Below, one piece after another: positions 23,432 to 32,779 of a stretch of 64,000 nt of DNA (positions are counted from its first letter, which is position 1; every line of letters starts with the position of its first letter). Where the stretch lies: assembly GCF_021049245.1 (NCBI RefSeq), contig NZ_CP088020.1, positions 1,804,001-1,868,000 on the forward strand. The letters run 5' to 3'. The notes beneath the pieces are model-generated. The model saw only the letters and a list, made by a program, of their open reading frames with translations, ran no database searches and was not told where the DNA came from. This DNA comes from Radiobacillus kanasensis (GTDB taxonomy: Bacteria > Bacillota > Bacilli > Bacillales > Amphibacillaceae). Position numbers and translations under genes: made by a program.

Positions 23432-24493
23432 ATGAATTTACAAACATTAGGTTTTAATCAACAAATCGAAGAAGAGGCTCAATCATTTTTAGCAGAAGGA
23501 TACAGCATTGGGCGAGTGTCTTCTGAATTTAAAGGTATGTATAAAGTGTTAGCAGAAAACGGTGAGCTTTTAGCTGAAATATCAGGGAAACTAAAGTTTC
23601 AAGCTAATGAGCGGCAGGATTATCCAGCAGTTGGTGACTGGGTGGTACTTTCTGTTCGGGAAGAAGAAGGAAAAGCGACGATTCATGCTATTCTACCGAG
23701 GAAAAGTAAGTTTTCCAGAAAAGTAGCGGGGCATACGACAGAAGAGCAAATCGTTGCAACGAACATTGATACAATTTTTCTCGTACAGTCTTTGAACAAT
23801 GATTTTAATCCACGCCGTATAGAAAGGTACTTGATAATGGCTTGGGAAAGTGGGGCAAATCCAGTCATCGTTTTGAGTAAGTTGGACTTATGTGAAGATC
23901 TTGAAGACAAGATTTTAGAAGTAGAAAATGTTGCATTTGGAGTGCCTATTCACCCCGTAAGTTCTAAAGAGCGAATAGGAATCGATGCGCTTTACGAATA
24001 TGTTAGCCCTGGTGAAACCGTTGCATTGTTAGGATCGTCTGGTGTAGGTAAATCATCTTTGATTAATACACTAGTCGGAGATGAGGTCATGTCTGTTAAA
24101 GAAGTTCGTGAAGACGATGATCGTGGGCGTCATACGACGACACATCGTGAATTAATTCCGATTCCAAGTGGTGGTATCTTGATAGATACTCCGGGGATGA
24201 GAGAGCTTCAACTCTGGGAATCAGAGCATAGTATGGAACAAAGCTTTGAAGATATCTCGGCTTTGTCCGATCAATGTAAGTTTCGAGACTGTACGCACAA
24301 TCAGGAACCAGGTTGTGCAGTAAAAGAAGCCATTCAAAATGGGACATTAAAACAGGATAGGCTAGATAGCTACTTTAAGCTGCAAAGAGAGCTTGAGTAC
24401 CTCGAACGAAAAGCGGATAAAAGAGCTCAATTACAGGAGAAGGAAAGATGGAAGAAGATTGCTGGAGACCGTACGCGCATACATCGTCGGTGA
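23432..24493 (+). CDS. RsgA-like circularly permuted GTPase (paralogue)
   Basis: 353-residue ribosome-associated GTPase of the RsgA/YjeQ family: N-terminal OB fold, then a permuted G domain (SKLDLC as G4, GSSGVGKSS as G1, DTPGMRE as G3) and a C-terminal zinc knuckle C-x4-C-x-H-x5-C (from residue about 285). RsgA checks 30S subunit maturation. The housekeeping B. subtilis RsgA is shorter (about 298 residues) and lies beside prkC; this gene is elsewhere and has its own attenuated leader, so it is probably a second, conditionally made copy. GGAGGAAAA fits the ATG at 23432; an in-frame start at 23300 runs through the terminators and was rejected. Confidence 0.9.
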   Translation: MNLQTLGFNQQIEEEAQSFLAEGYSIGRVSSEFKGMYKVLAENGELLAEISGKLKFQANERQDYPAVGDWVVLSVREEEGKATIHAILPRKSKFSRKVAGHTTEEQIVATNIDTIFLVQSLNNDFNPRRIERYLIMAWESGANPVIVLSKLDLCEDLEDKILEVENVAFGVPIHPVSSKERIGIDALYEYVSPGETVALLGSSGVGKSSLINTLVGDEVMSVKEVREDDDRGRHTTTHRELIPIPSGGILIDTPGMRELQLWESEHSMEQSFEDISALSDQCKFRDCTHNQEPGCAVKEAIQNGTLKQDRLDSYFKLQRELEYLERKADKRAQLQEKERWKKIAGDRTRIHRR

Positions 24494-24537
24494 AATTCTG
24501 AGTTAAGTGTCATATCAATTTTACTTTATCAAAAGTA

Positions 24538-24573
24538 TGTAGGATCTACTGTGATGTTACAGTAGATCCTACA
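24538..24573 (+). terminator. Perfect 15-bp inverted repeat after the GTPase gene
   Basis: TGTAGGATCTACTGT and its exact complement around a 6-base loop. No T-run follows, so it may be a terminator of unusual type or a mobile-element trace. The remaining bases up to 24764 hold no gene. Confidence 0.6.
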
Positions 24574-24764
24574 TTAATGAAAGAAAAGATGATATGAAAT
24601 TATATGTGATAGGCATGAAATCATTTAATTGTAAAGAACTTCACTTAAGCTTTTACAGGTTAGTTTAACGATATGCCTATAATTTCATGTTCACACAATG
24701 TATAATAATACTAATTAATGATTATTTATACGAATTAGCTTGTGAAGTGAAATGGGGAGTAACT

Positions 24765-25367
24765 GTGATATGTGAATCTGATCAATTAGAAGAATATTTA
24801 CTAGAATTAAATGAAGTTAATTACTCTAATCCAATAGTAAAAGAAAAAATTGGAGAACTTTTCAACTCAACTCAAACAGAAGTTGAGAAAGCAAAAGTAG
24901 CTTTTGAATATGTGCGTGATGAAATATCTCATTCTTGGGATATTCAGGGGAAACGTGTTACTTGTAAAGCGTCAGATGTTTTATTTTATGGAGAAGGAAT
25001 TTGCTACGCAAAATCAAATTTATTAGCATCTCTTTTACGTTCTCAAAGAATTCCAACTGGCTTTTGTTATCAGCGATTGATGTTGTTTGATAAGCCAGAA
25101 AAAGGATATTGTATTCACGCTTTGAATGCTGTTTTTTTGAAATCACTTAATAAATGGATAAGATTAGATGCTCGTGGGAATAAAAAGGGAATTGATGCTC
25201 AATTTTCACTTGATGATGAACGATTAGCTTTTACCACACTAGAGGAATTAGACGAAAAAGATTACCCTACTATTTATGTAAAGCCTCACCCAAAGACGTT
25301 AGCTGTTTTAGAAGAACAGACAGATGCAATTATTATGTATAAAAATTATTTACCACAGCATTTATAG
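24765..25367 (+). CDS. Transglutaminase-like cysteine protease-fold protein
   Basis: 200 residues of the bacterial transglutaminase-like superfamily. The likely triad is visible: Cys in GEGICYAKSNLL, His in YCIHALNAV, Asp in WIRLDARGNKKG. The start is GTG at 24765, 5 bases after GGGGAG, giving the common CESDQLEEYL opening; a longer frame from 24687 has no site. It may be a protease, peptidase or amide hydrolase; no signal peptide, so cytosolic. It stands alone and looks like accessory content together with the next gene. Confidence 0.8.
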   Translation: MICESDQLEEYLLELNEVNYSNPIVKEKIGELFNSTQTEVEKAKVAFEYVRDEISHSWDIQGKRVTCKASDVLFYGEGICYAKSNLLASLLRSQRIPTGFCYQRLMLFDKPEKGYCIHALNAVFLKSLNKWIRLDARGNKKGIDAQFSLDDERLAFTTLEELDEKDYPTIYVKPHPKTLAVLEEQTDAIIMYKNYLPQHL

Positions 25368-25442
25368 TTATTTCGCTAACAGGTGTGGTATAAAAATTAA
25401 TTTAAGAGTGAGGGATTCTAAAATAGGTCGGAGGGATCGCAT

Positions 25443-26219
25443 ATGAATGAAAAATTTATTAATGCGATGAGACTAATTAAAAAATATGATAATAAGGAAA
25501 CTTACCCTACGTTTGCTTACTCCATATTAGAGAATTATATTCCTGGTCAAGTGTTCATTGAGGATTCGAATAGAACCGCATTAATTGGTACGAATTCAGG
25601 CATTTTTGTTGTTATTGGAGATCCAATGAACACTAGTTTCAATCGATTTCTTGTAGAAATCCTTGAAAGGAGAACAAAGGAGAATAAGCGATTCACTTTG
25701 TTTTCACCTTCTAAAACATGGGACTTAGTTATAAATGAATTTCTGGAAAAAGAGTTGAGACAAATACAAAGATATTCTTTTCATTTTAATGAGAGTAAGT
25801 TCTCAAGGCTAACTAAAGGGGAAATTCCTAAAGAATTTAAAGTTAGGAAAATAGATCAAAAGATAATTAATAATAGTCAAGATTTTAATGAGGCTTATTT
25901 AGAAGAATATTGGGAATCAGTATCGAATTTCACAGAAAAAGGATTCGGTTACTGTATATCAAATAATGTACACCTTGCTAGTGAATGTATATCGATTTTT
26001 GCTTCAACACAATTTGCTGAAATGGATATTGTCACTCAAAATAGTTATAGAGGAATGGGATTAGCACATAATGTTGCAGAACACTTTATATTACATTGTA
26101 TGGAGGATGACAAGATACCTAGATGGGATTGTGATGTGAACAACATTGCCTCCATCAACCTTGCTGAAAAATTAGGATTCGAAAACCCGATAAAATACTC
26201 CGTATTTGTTAGAATGTAA
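25443..26219 (+). CDS. GNAT N-acetyltransferase, ZmaR-like
   Basis: 258 residues. The C-terminal half has a GNAT acetyl-CoA site, NSYRGMGLAHNVAEHFI (Q/RxxGxG/A-type loop), then DVNNIASINLAEKLGF. The N-terminal half is an extra domain as in two-domain GNAT proteins of the zwittermicin-resistance (ZmaR) type. GGTCGGAGGG precedes the ATG. AT-rich with many ATA/AAT codons, unlike the core genes nearby, which hints at acquisition. Its substrate could be a toxin or antibiotic, but nothing here shows which. Confidence 0.75.
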   Translation: MNEKFINAMRLIKKYDNKETYPTFAYSILENYIPGQVFIEDSNRTALIGTNSGIFVVIGDPMNTSFNRFLVEILERRTKENKRFTLFSPSKTWDLVINEFLEKELRQIQRYSFHFNESKFSRLTKGEIPKEFKVRKIDQKIINNSQDFNEAYLEEYWESVSNFTEKGFGYCISNNVHLASECISIFASTQFAEMDIVTQNSYRGMGLAHNVAEHFILHCMEDDKIPRWDCDVNNIASINLAEKLGFENPIKYSVFVRM

Positions 26220-26274
26220 GAACCTCTTTATGCACTAATGTGTCTTTAGTAGAGGATCAAAAAAGCATGCAATT

Positions 26275-26310
26275 AAAAAGGGACTTGGATTTGTAACCAA
26301 GTTCCTTTTT
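26275..26310 (+). terminator. Terminator after the GNAT gene
   Basis: Stem AAAAAGGGACTTGG / CCAAGTTCCTTTTT with the T-run built in. The 100 bases up to the next gene hold nothing recognisable. Confidence 0.85.
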
Positions 26311-26410
26311 GTGATTTCTAATTAAGAAAAAGGGGTGAGATTTGCATTCGTTAATCAAATGAATATAAGTCACCTTGACAGCAGAAATCGTTAATGTATG
26401 ATGTTCTCAG

Positions 26411-26911
26411 TTATTTAGTCGACACCTTCCCCTTATTTAGAACTCGGATACCAGCAATTATACTTCTACATAGCAATAGCTTTATAATAAGACTTGTGAA
26501 AGAGTGATACCAGGACCATCCTTTTTTCCATTCGATTAAGTTTGTTCTCTTTGCTGCAATGGTCTCGAGGATAGTTAGTGGAATAACGAATGGAAAAAGC
26601 TTCAAAAATATGCCGATTGGTTTGCTGTTTAGTGTCCACTGATTGTAATAAAGAAGCATTAACGGATAATGAACGATATCAAATGGCAAGTGGATTCTTA
26701 CCTTACTAGCAAACGGTCTTATTTTATAATGTAAGTATCCTTTAGCGACTAAATATTTATCGGCAAGAGAATTGCCAATTAAACTAACGAGATAGACAAT
26801 AACCCAATCTTTAAAGGAACGTTTATAAATGGCGAAGGGTAGTAAAAGCAAGGAGATAATCGTGGTTACGATTAAAAAACCGGTTGAAAGAGTTGCTATC
26901 TTTTTGTTCAT
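26411..26911 (-). CDS. CBO0543 family membrane protein
   Basis: 166 residues with about four membrane spans and the family landmarks WVIVYLVSLIGNSLADKYLV, RIHLPFDIVHYPLMLLYYNQW and the C-terminal LIEWKKGWSWYHSFTSL. GGAGGTACAAC fits the ATG at 26911; a longer frame from 26968 reads through the upstream terminator. It lies downstream of the manganese catalase, separated by a hairpin. Third CBO0543-like gene in the window. Function unknown. Confidence 0.75.
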   Translation of the reverse strand: MNKKIATLSTGFLIVTTIISLLLLPFAIYKRSFKDWVIVYLVSLIGNSLADKYLVAKGYLHYKIRPFASKVRIHLPFDIVHYPLMLLYYNQWTLNSKPIGIFLKLFPFVIPLTILETIAAKRTNLIEWKKGWSWYHSFTSLIIKLLLCRSIIAGIRVLNKGKVSTK

Positions 26912-26930
26912 TGTTGTACCTCCTGATTCT

Positions 26931-26962
26931 AAAAAAGAGGGACCCGAAAAACGAGTCCCCTT
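26931..26962 (-). terminator. Terminator after the manganese catalase
   Basis: On the minus strand stem AGGGGACTCG / CGGGTCCCTCT, then a T-run, starting 7 bases after the catalase stop. Confidence 0.85.
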
Positions 26963-26968
26963 AAACAA

Positions 26969-27856
26969 TTAATGTAGATCGTTTCCTTGTTGGTTTTGTT
27001 CAAAATTTGCTTTTTCAGTATCCGGTACCATCTGTCCTGGAAGTACGGTACCATGGACGTATGCAGGGGCTGGTTGTAGTTTTGGTACTTGTCCCATTGC
27101 TGCGGGAGTAGCAACATAGTCAAAGTCCGATAATCCGTCCATTGATTTGCCACTTGCCCATCTTCCTTGGGAGCTTTCTTCCCCTTGCGAGAAGTTCATA
27201 AACGAATAGTTGACATCTTGTTTTTCGAGGTTTTGTGGGAAAGTACTTGGGACGATCGCTTTTTGATTTTGTTCTAATTCTTCAATAGCAGCCATCCATT
27301 GATTTTGATGCATCGTATCTCGGGCAATAAGGAAAGATAGCATATCTCTTACACCAGGATCTGTAGTCGATTCATACAAACGACACACTTGAAGGCGACC
27401 CTGTGACTCTGCATTTAGATTAGCGCGAAAATCTGCTAGCATATTCCCGCTTGCAATCGTGTAACGAGAGTTCCATGGGTAGCCGACGCTATCGGTTGGA
27501 GTTGCTCCAATACCAGATACGATCATATGTTGTGGGTTCATTCCACCTAACACAGCTTCTACAGCTGGGTTTTGTCCCACGATTTCATCCTGTTCACGAG
27601 CAGGTGCACCGTCTAACAATTGAGCAATCATCGTTGCAATCATTTCAACGTGAGCAATCTCTTCCGTACCAATGTCTAAAATCATGTCCTTATACTTTTC
27701 GTCTCCACGACAATTCCACCCTTGGAATAAGTACTGCATCATAACCGTCATTTCTCCAAATTGTCCACCTAGTATTTCTTGTAATTTCTTTGCATAGACC
27801 GGGTCCGGACGATCTGGTTTTGCGTTGTATTGTAATTCTTTAACATGTGAAAACAA
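26969..27856 (-). CDS. Manganese catalase
   Basis: Di-manganese ferritin-like catalase that converts peroxide to water and oxygen; related to YdbD and CotJC. 295 residues: four-helix bundle with ligand motifs GEMTVMMQYLFQGW, GTEEIAHVEMIATMIA and RDTMHQNQWMAAIEEL, and a long loop ending in the dimer-clamping C-terminal tail (SDFDYVATPAAMGQVP). Start taken as TTG at 27856, 8 bases after AAAGGAGG; a longer frame from 27889 includes that site as coding sequence. It may be a spore or general stress protein, but no promoter type could be fixed. Confidence 0.93.
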   Translation of the reverse strand: MFSHVKELQYNAKPDRPDPVYAKKLQEILGGQFGEMTVMMQYLFQGWNCRGDEKYKDMILDIGTEEIAHVEMIATMIAQLLDGAPAREQDEIVGQNPAVEAVLGGMNPQHMIVSGIGATPTDSVGYPWNSRYTIASGNMLADFRANLNAESQGRLQVCRLYESTTDPGVRDMLSFLIARDTMHQNQWMAAIEELEQNQKAIVPSTFPQNLEKQDVNYSFMNFSQGEESSQGRWASGKSMDGLSDFDYVATPAAMGQVPKLQPAPAYVHGTVLPGQMVPDTEKANFEQNQQGNDLH

Positions 27857-27942
27857 AACAAGTTCCTCCTTTAATAAAGGTAAAGTCAATATTAGTATGA
27901 GCTTGAGAAAGGAACCTATTCAGGGTAGAAAGGTGGGGTAGG

Positions 27943-28125
27943 ATGAATCAGTTATTATGGTCGTTTGCTTTGGTCATTTTAACTTTTCTGTTCACACGTC
28001 GTCGGAAAATGTTAAAACGTCACCATTCGCGTTACGCACGGCGGTTAGAAATGGAAGTTGCCATAGAAGAAGAGAAGGCAAAGCGGGGATTCCCAAACAG
28101 TGGGCGGAATGGAGGAGATTCCTAA
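27943..28125 (+). CDS. Hypothetical 60-residue membrane-anchored basic protein
   Basis: Starts with ATG 5 bases after a GGTGGGG site. One N-terminal hydrophobic segment (LLWSFALVILTFLF) followed at once by RRRKMLKRHHSRYARR and a charged tail. It is divergent from the catalase and ends at a strong bidirectional terminator. I do not recognise a family; the charge layout suggests an inside-facing tail that could touch nucleic acid or lipid head groups, but that is a guess. Confidence 0.5.
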   Translation: MNQLLWSFALVILTFLFTRRRKMLKRHHSRYARRLEMEVAIEEEKAKRGFPNSGRNGGDS

Positions 28126-28135
28126 TAAGGAAAAC

Positions 28136-28165
28136 AAAAAAAGAGGCTACTTAGCCTCTTTTTTT
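28136..28165. terminator. Bidirectional terminator between the 60-residue gene and yidD
   Basis: AGAGGCT / AGCCTCT stem with seven A before and seven T after, serving both converging genes. The yidD stop codon is inside the stem. Confidence 0.9.
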
Positions 28166-28383
28166 CGTTTACGATCAGGTACGGGATCAAATCCTCCTGG
28201 ATGAAACGGATGACATTTTAAGATTCGTATTACACTTAAATAAAATCCTTTGATGGCCCCGTGAGTTTGAAGTGCCTCGATTGCATATTGAGAACATGTC
28301 GGTTGAAATCGACAAGAGGGGGGTGTCATCGGACTAATATAACGCTGATACCCTCTAACACATAGGATAAAAAAATGTTTCAT
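28147..28383 (-). CDS. yidD: Membrane protein insertion efficiency factor YidD
   Basis: 78-residue YidD family protein: [29 protein letters not shown] with the conserved cysteines, and the [15 protein letters not shown] ending. It helps YidC/SecYEG insert membrane proteins; an amphipathic N-terminal helix holds it at the inner membrane face. It follows folE2 by 9 bases and is probably cotranscribed with it. Its stop lies in the shared terminator. Confidence 0.95.
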   Translation of the reverse strand: MKHFFILCVRGYQRYISPMTPPSCRFQPTCSQYAIEALQTHGAIKGFYLSVIRILKCHPFHPGGFDPVPDRKRKKEAK

Positions 28384-28392
28384 CCTTCAGCC

Positions 28393-29325
28393 TCATCTCG
28401 ATTCATTCCATTTATCATACGTAATAGATGCAATGGCGTCATGTAAGTGAATGGACTCCTCATTACGACAAGCGACCGTGAACTTTTCTACAAATGGATG
28501 CTCGTATAAATCTGCAGCTACTAAGCGAACCATATCTTCAACAAAACGTGGGTTTTCATATGCTTGCTCTGTTACCATTTTTTCATCTGGACGTTTTAAC
28601 ACAGGGTGAATTCGTGCGCTTGCATTGCTTTCTGCAGCTTCTAAAAGCACTTCCTTCCAATCGTGACTGGTTTCATCAAAATCATCAGATAATTTTACAG
28701 ACATCGAAACAATCCCACGTTGGTTATGTGCACTATACTCACTAATTTCTTTAGAGCATGGACATAGGGTCGTAATCGTTCCGGATAACCCTACTTCTAC
28801 ATCGTAACCTAGTTTTTCATCATAAGACACTTTTATCGAGGCATCGGCATGATTCAATCCCGTTAAGTCAGATGATGGGCCTTTTCTTTCAAAGAACCAA
28901 GGAAATGTGACTTCCATGGAAGCATCCGCTTGTTTGAGTCGAACCGCTAAATCTTTTGTGAATTGCTTCAGTGAAGCGATGCTAACTACAAAGTTCTGAC
29001 TATGATACTCGGTAAGTTGTTCGGTAAATCTACTCATATTCGTACCTTTACTATCTTGATTTATTTTCGAGGTAAAGGTGAATGTACCAATGGTTGTTTG
29101 TGATTGTGGTTGTAATTGGCTTGTTATTTGAATTGGGTGTTTGACATTCGATATACCTACAGCATCAATTTCAAATAGAAAATCTTTTTTGGAGTTCTGT
29201 AAGTCGGCCATTTGATTTTTTTCAACTGGCTTTGTTTTAGGACCTGGATCAACAGATCCGAATAATTTATGTCGTTGCAATTTATTGGGTAACTGCTTTT
29301 TTCTATTGTTGTTAGGTGTGTTCAT
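28393..29325 (-). CDS. folE2: GTP cyclohydrolase IB (FolE2)
   Basis: First step of folate and queuosine synthesis, GTP to dihydroneopterin triphosphate, by the metal-promiscuous type IB enzyme. 310 residues with tunnelling-fold repeats; the catalytic/metal cysteine is in TTLCPCSKEIS (about residue 195), and EAYENPRFVEDMVR-type C-terminal motif is present. GAAGGGAGAA fits the ATG at 29325; an in-frame start at 29388 lies in the promoter. In B. subtilis folE2 (yciA) is made under zinc shortage through Zur; a half-site resembling a Zur box overlaps the promoter here. Confidence 0.95.
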   Translation of the reverse strand: MNTPNNNRKKQLPNKLQRHKLFGSVDPGPKTKPVEKNQMADLQNSKKDFLFEIDAVGISNVKHPIQITSQLQPQSQTTIGTFTFTSKINQDSKGTNMSRFTEQLTEYHSQNFVVSIASLKQFTKDLAVRLKQADASMEVTFPWFFERKGPSSDLTGLNHADASIKVSYDEKLGYDVEVGLSGTITTLCPCSKEISEYSAHNQRGIVSMSVKLSDDFDETSHDWKEVLLEAAESNASARIHPVLKRPDEKMVTEQAYENPRFVEDMVRLVAADLYEHPFVEKFTVACRNEESIHLHDAIASITYDKWNESR

Positions 29326-29350
29326 AGCTATTCTCCCTTCAGCCACAATA

Positions 29351-29388
29351 CTAAATCGTAGTATACTTAAGCAGATGCCAAGATTCAA
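29351..29388 (-). promoter_or_regulatory. folE2 promoter with possible Zur half-site
   Basis: On the minus strand TTGAAT, 17 bases, TATACT, followed at once by TACGATTT, which equals the right half of the Bacillus Zur box (AAATCGTAAT-N-ATTACGATTT). The left half is poor, so Zur control is only suggested. Confidence 0.5.
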
Positions 29389-29406
29389 TTTTTATGATTT
29401 TTCGAC

Positions 29407-29988
29407 TTACATCCACGATATTTTTGGCTCTGTTTTGTTCAAAATCCGTTTTATATTCGAACGATGACGATAAATGACAAAAGCAGTTAAGATACTTGTC
29501 AAAATCATCAATGCGATATCTTGCTGAATAATCGTAACGATGATAGCAACGATACCGGTAATCATAGATGATAAGGAAACGAACTTAGATAGATAAAGTA
29601 CAATAAAAAAAGTAAGTATCATAATAGCAAAAAGTAGCGGATTGACTGCTAAAATAATTCCACCTGAAGTCGCAACCGCTTTCCCGCCTTTGAACCTTGC
29701 AAACAGTGGATACGTATGGCCTAGTACTGCGCACACTCCAACAATGAGAGGATTAATGTCAGGAGCAAACCAAATTGGTAAGCAAGTAGCTAAGGTTCCT
29801 TTTAAAATATCTGCAAAGCTTACGACAAGCCCAGCTTTCACACCAAGTACACGAAATGTATTCGTTGCACCTAGGTTTCCACTTCCTTGTTCTCTAACGT
29901 CAATATTGTATCCAATCTTTCCGACAATTAAGGCGGATGGAATGGAACCTAAAAGATAAGCAATAAGTGCGAATATAAAGTAGTCCAT
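29407..29988 (-). CDS. plsY: Acyl-phosphate glycerol-3-phosphate acyltransferase PlsY
   Basis: First acylation step of phospholipid synthesis, using acyl-phosphate from PlsX. 193 residues, five to seven spans. The three conserved loops are visible: [28 protein letters not shown] (about residue 35-50), and the [20 protein letters not shown] substrate loop. AAAGGAGAG fits the ATG at 29988. Divergent from yneT, as yneS is in B. subtilis upstream of parEC. Confidence 0.97.
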   Translation of the reverse strand: MDYFIFALIAYLLGSIPSALIVGKIGYNIDVREQGSGNLGATNTFRVLGVKAGLVVSFADILKGTLATCLPIWFAPDINPLIVGVCAVLGHTYPLFARFKGGKAVATSGGIILAVNPLLFAIMILTFFIVLYLSKFVSLSSMITGIVAIIVTIIQQDIALMILTSILTAFVIYRHRSNIKRILNKTEPKISWM

Positions 29989-30148
29989 TTTTCTCTCTCC
30001 TTTATGGGAAGACCCATTCAAACAAAAGTTCGTCTATGTCATCATACCATAGGATATTGTTTTTTTGTAAATCGATGCGGGTACATTAGAATTAGGACCC
30101 TTTCTTCTATTATGGCATAATAGAAAGTATAAAAGGAGGTATGTGACA

Positions 30149-30568
30149 ATGGAACATCATCCGAATAAAGAAACGCTAAAAGAAATATTAGAAAATAACC
30201 ATACGATTGCAGTAGTAGGGTTATCTGATCGACCAAATCGGACTTCTTACCAAATCGCAAAAGCAATGCAGGCAGCTGGTTACCGTATCATTCCAGTCAA
30301 TCCAGAAATTACAGAGTCATTAGGAGAAAAGGCTTACCCACGTCTTACGGACGTCGATGAACCGATAGATATTATCAATGTATTCCGACGACCAGAGTAT
30401 TTACCAGACCTTGCGAAAGAAGCAGTGCAAACAAATGCAAAGGTATTTTGGGCCCAGCAAGGAATATGGAATGAGGAAGCTTATCAATATTTAACGGAAC
30501 ATGATTTTACAGTTGTGATGGATTTATGTATAAAAGTCGCACACTCCCTTACAATAGGTAAGAATTGA
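30149..30568 (+). CDS. yneT: CoA-binding domain protein YneT
   Basis: 139-residue Rossmann-fold protein of the CoA-binding (succinyl-CoA synthetase alpha-like) family: IAVVGLSDRPNRTSYQIAKAM, VNPEITESLGEKAYP, and the end FWAQQGIWNE ... VVMDLCIKV. AAAAGGAGGT lies before GTG 30143 and ATG 30149; ATG was chosen. It keeps its place between plsY and parE. No reaction is known; such proteins may sense or bind acyl-CoA. Confidence 0.93.
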   Translation: MEHHPNKETLKEILENNHTIAVVGLSDRPNRTSYQIAKAMQAAGYRIIPVNPEITESLGEKAYPRLTDVDEPIDIINVFRRPEYLPDLAKEAVQTNAKVFWAQQGIWNEEAYQYLTEHDFTVVMDLCIKVAHSLTIGKN

Positions 30569-30621
30569 GTAAGAAGCTCGTTGTGAGTAGTTTTGTATAA
30601 GTTCAATGGTTATGTCGTAAG

Positions 30622-30649
30622 AAAATCCCTGTTTTAGGCAGGGATTTTT
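30622..30649 (+). terminator. Terminator after yneT
   Basis: 10-bp stem AAAATCCCTG / CAGGGATTTT, then T. It separates yneT from the parEC promoter. Confidence 0.87.
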
Positions 30650-30747
30650 ACTGTTTATAGGTAATTTATACGGTAGAATAATTATTTTGCTGTTTGCGAA
30701 AACAGAAAAACAAGCTAAAATAGAACAAGTACGTTTAAAGTCGATTC

Positions 30748-30776
30748 TTTACACAAACAAACGTTTGTTCTAATAT
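30748..30776 (+). promoter_or_regulatory. parEC promoter with LexA-like palindrome
   Basis: TTTACA (30748-30753), 17 bases, TAATAT (30771-30776). The spacer holds CAAAC-AAAC-GTTTG (30754-30767), a palindrome differing from the SOS box CGAAC-N4-GTTCG by one base in each half. parE is, as I recall, among B. subtilis LexA targets. Confidence 0.5.
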
Positions 30777-30789
30777 TAGAGAAAGATAG

Positions 30790-32763
<1,974 letters not shown>

Positions 32764-32779
32764 AGGGAGGACCTAAGAC

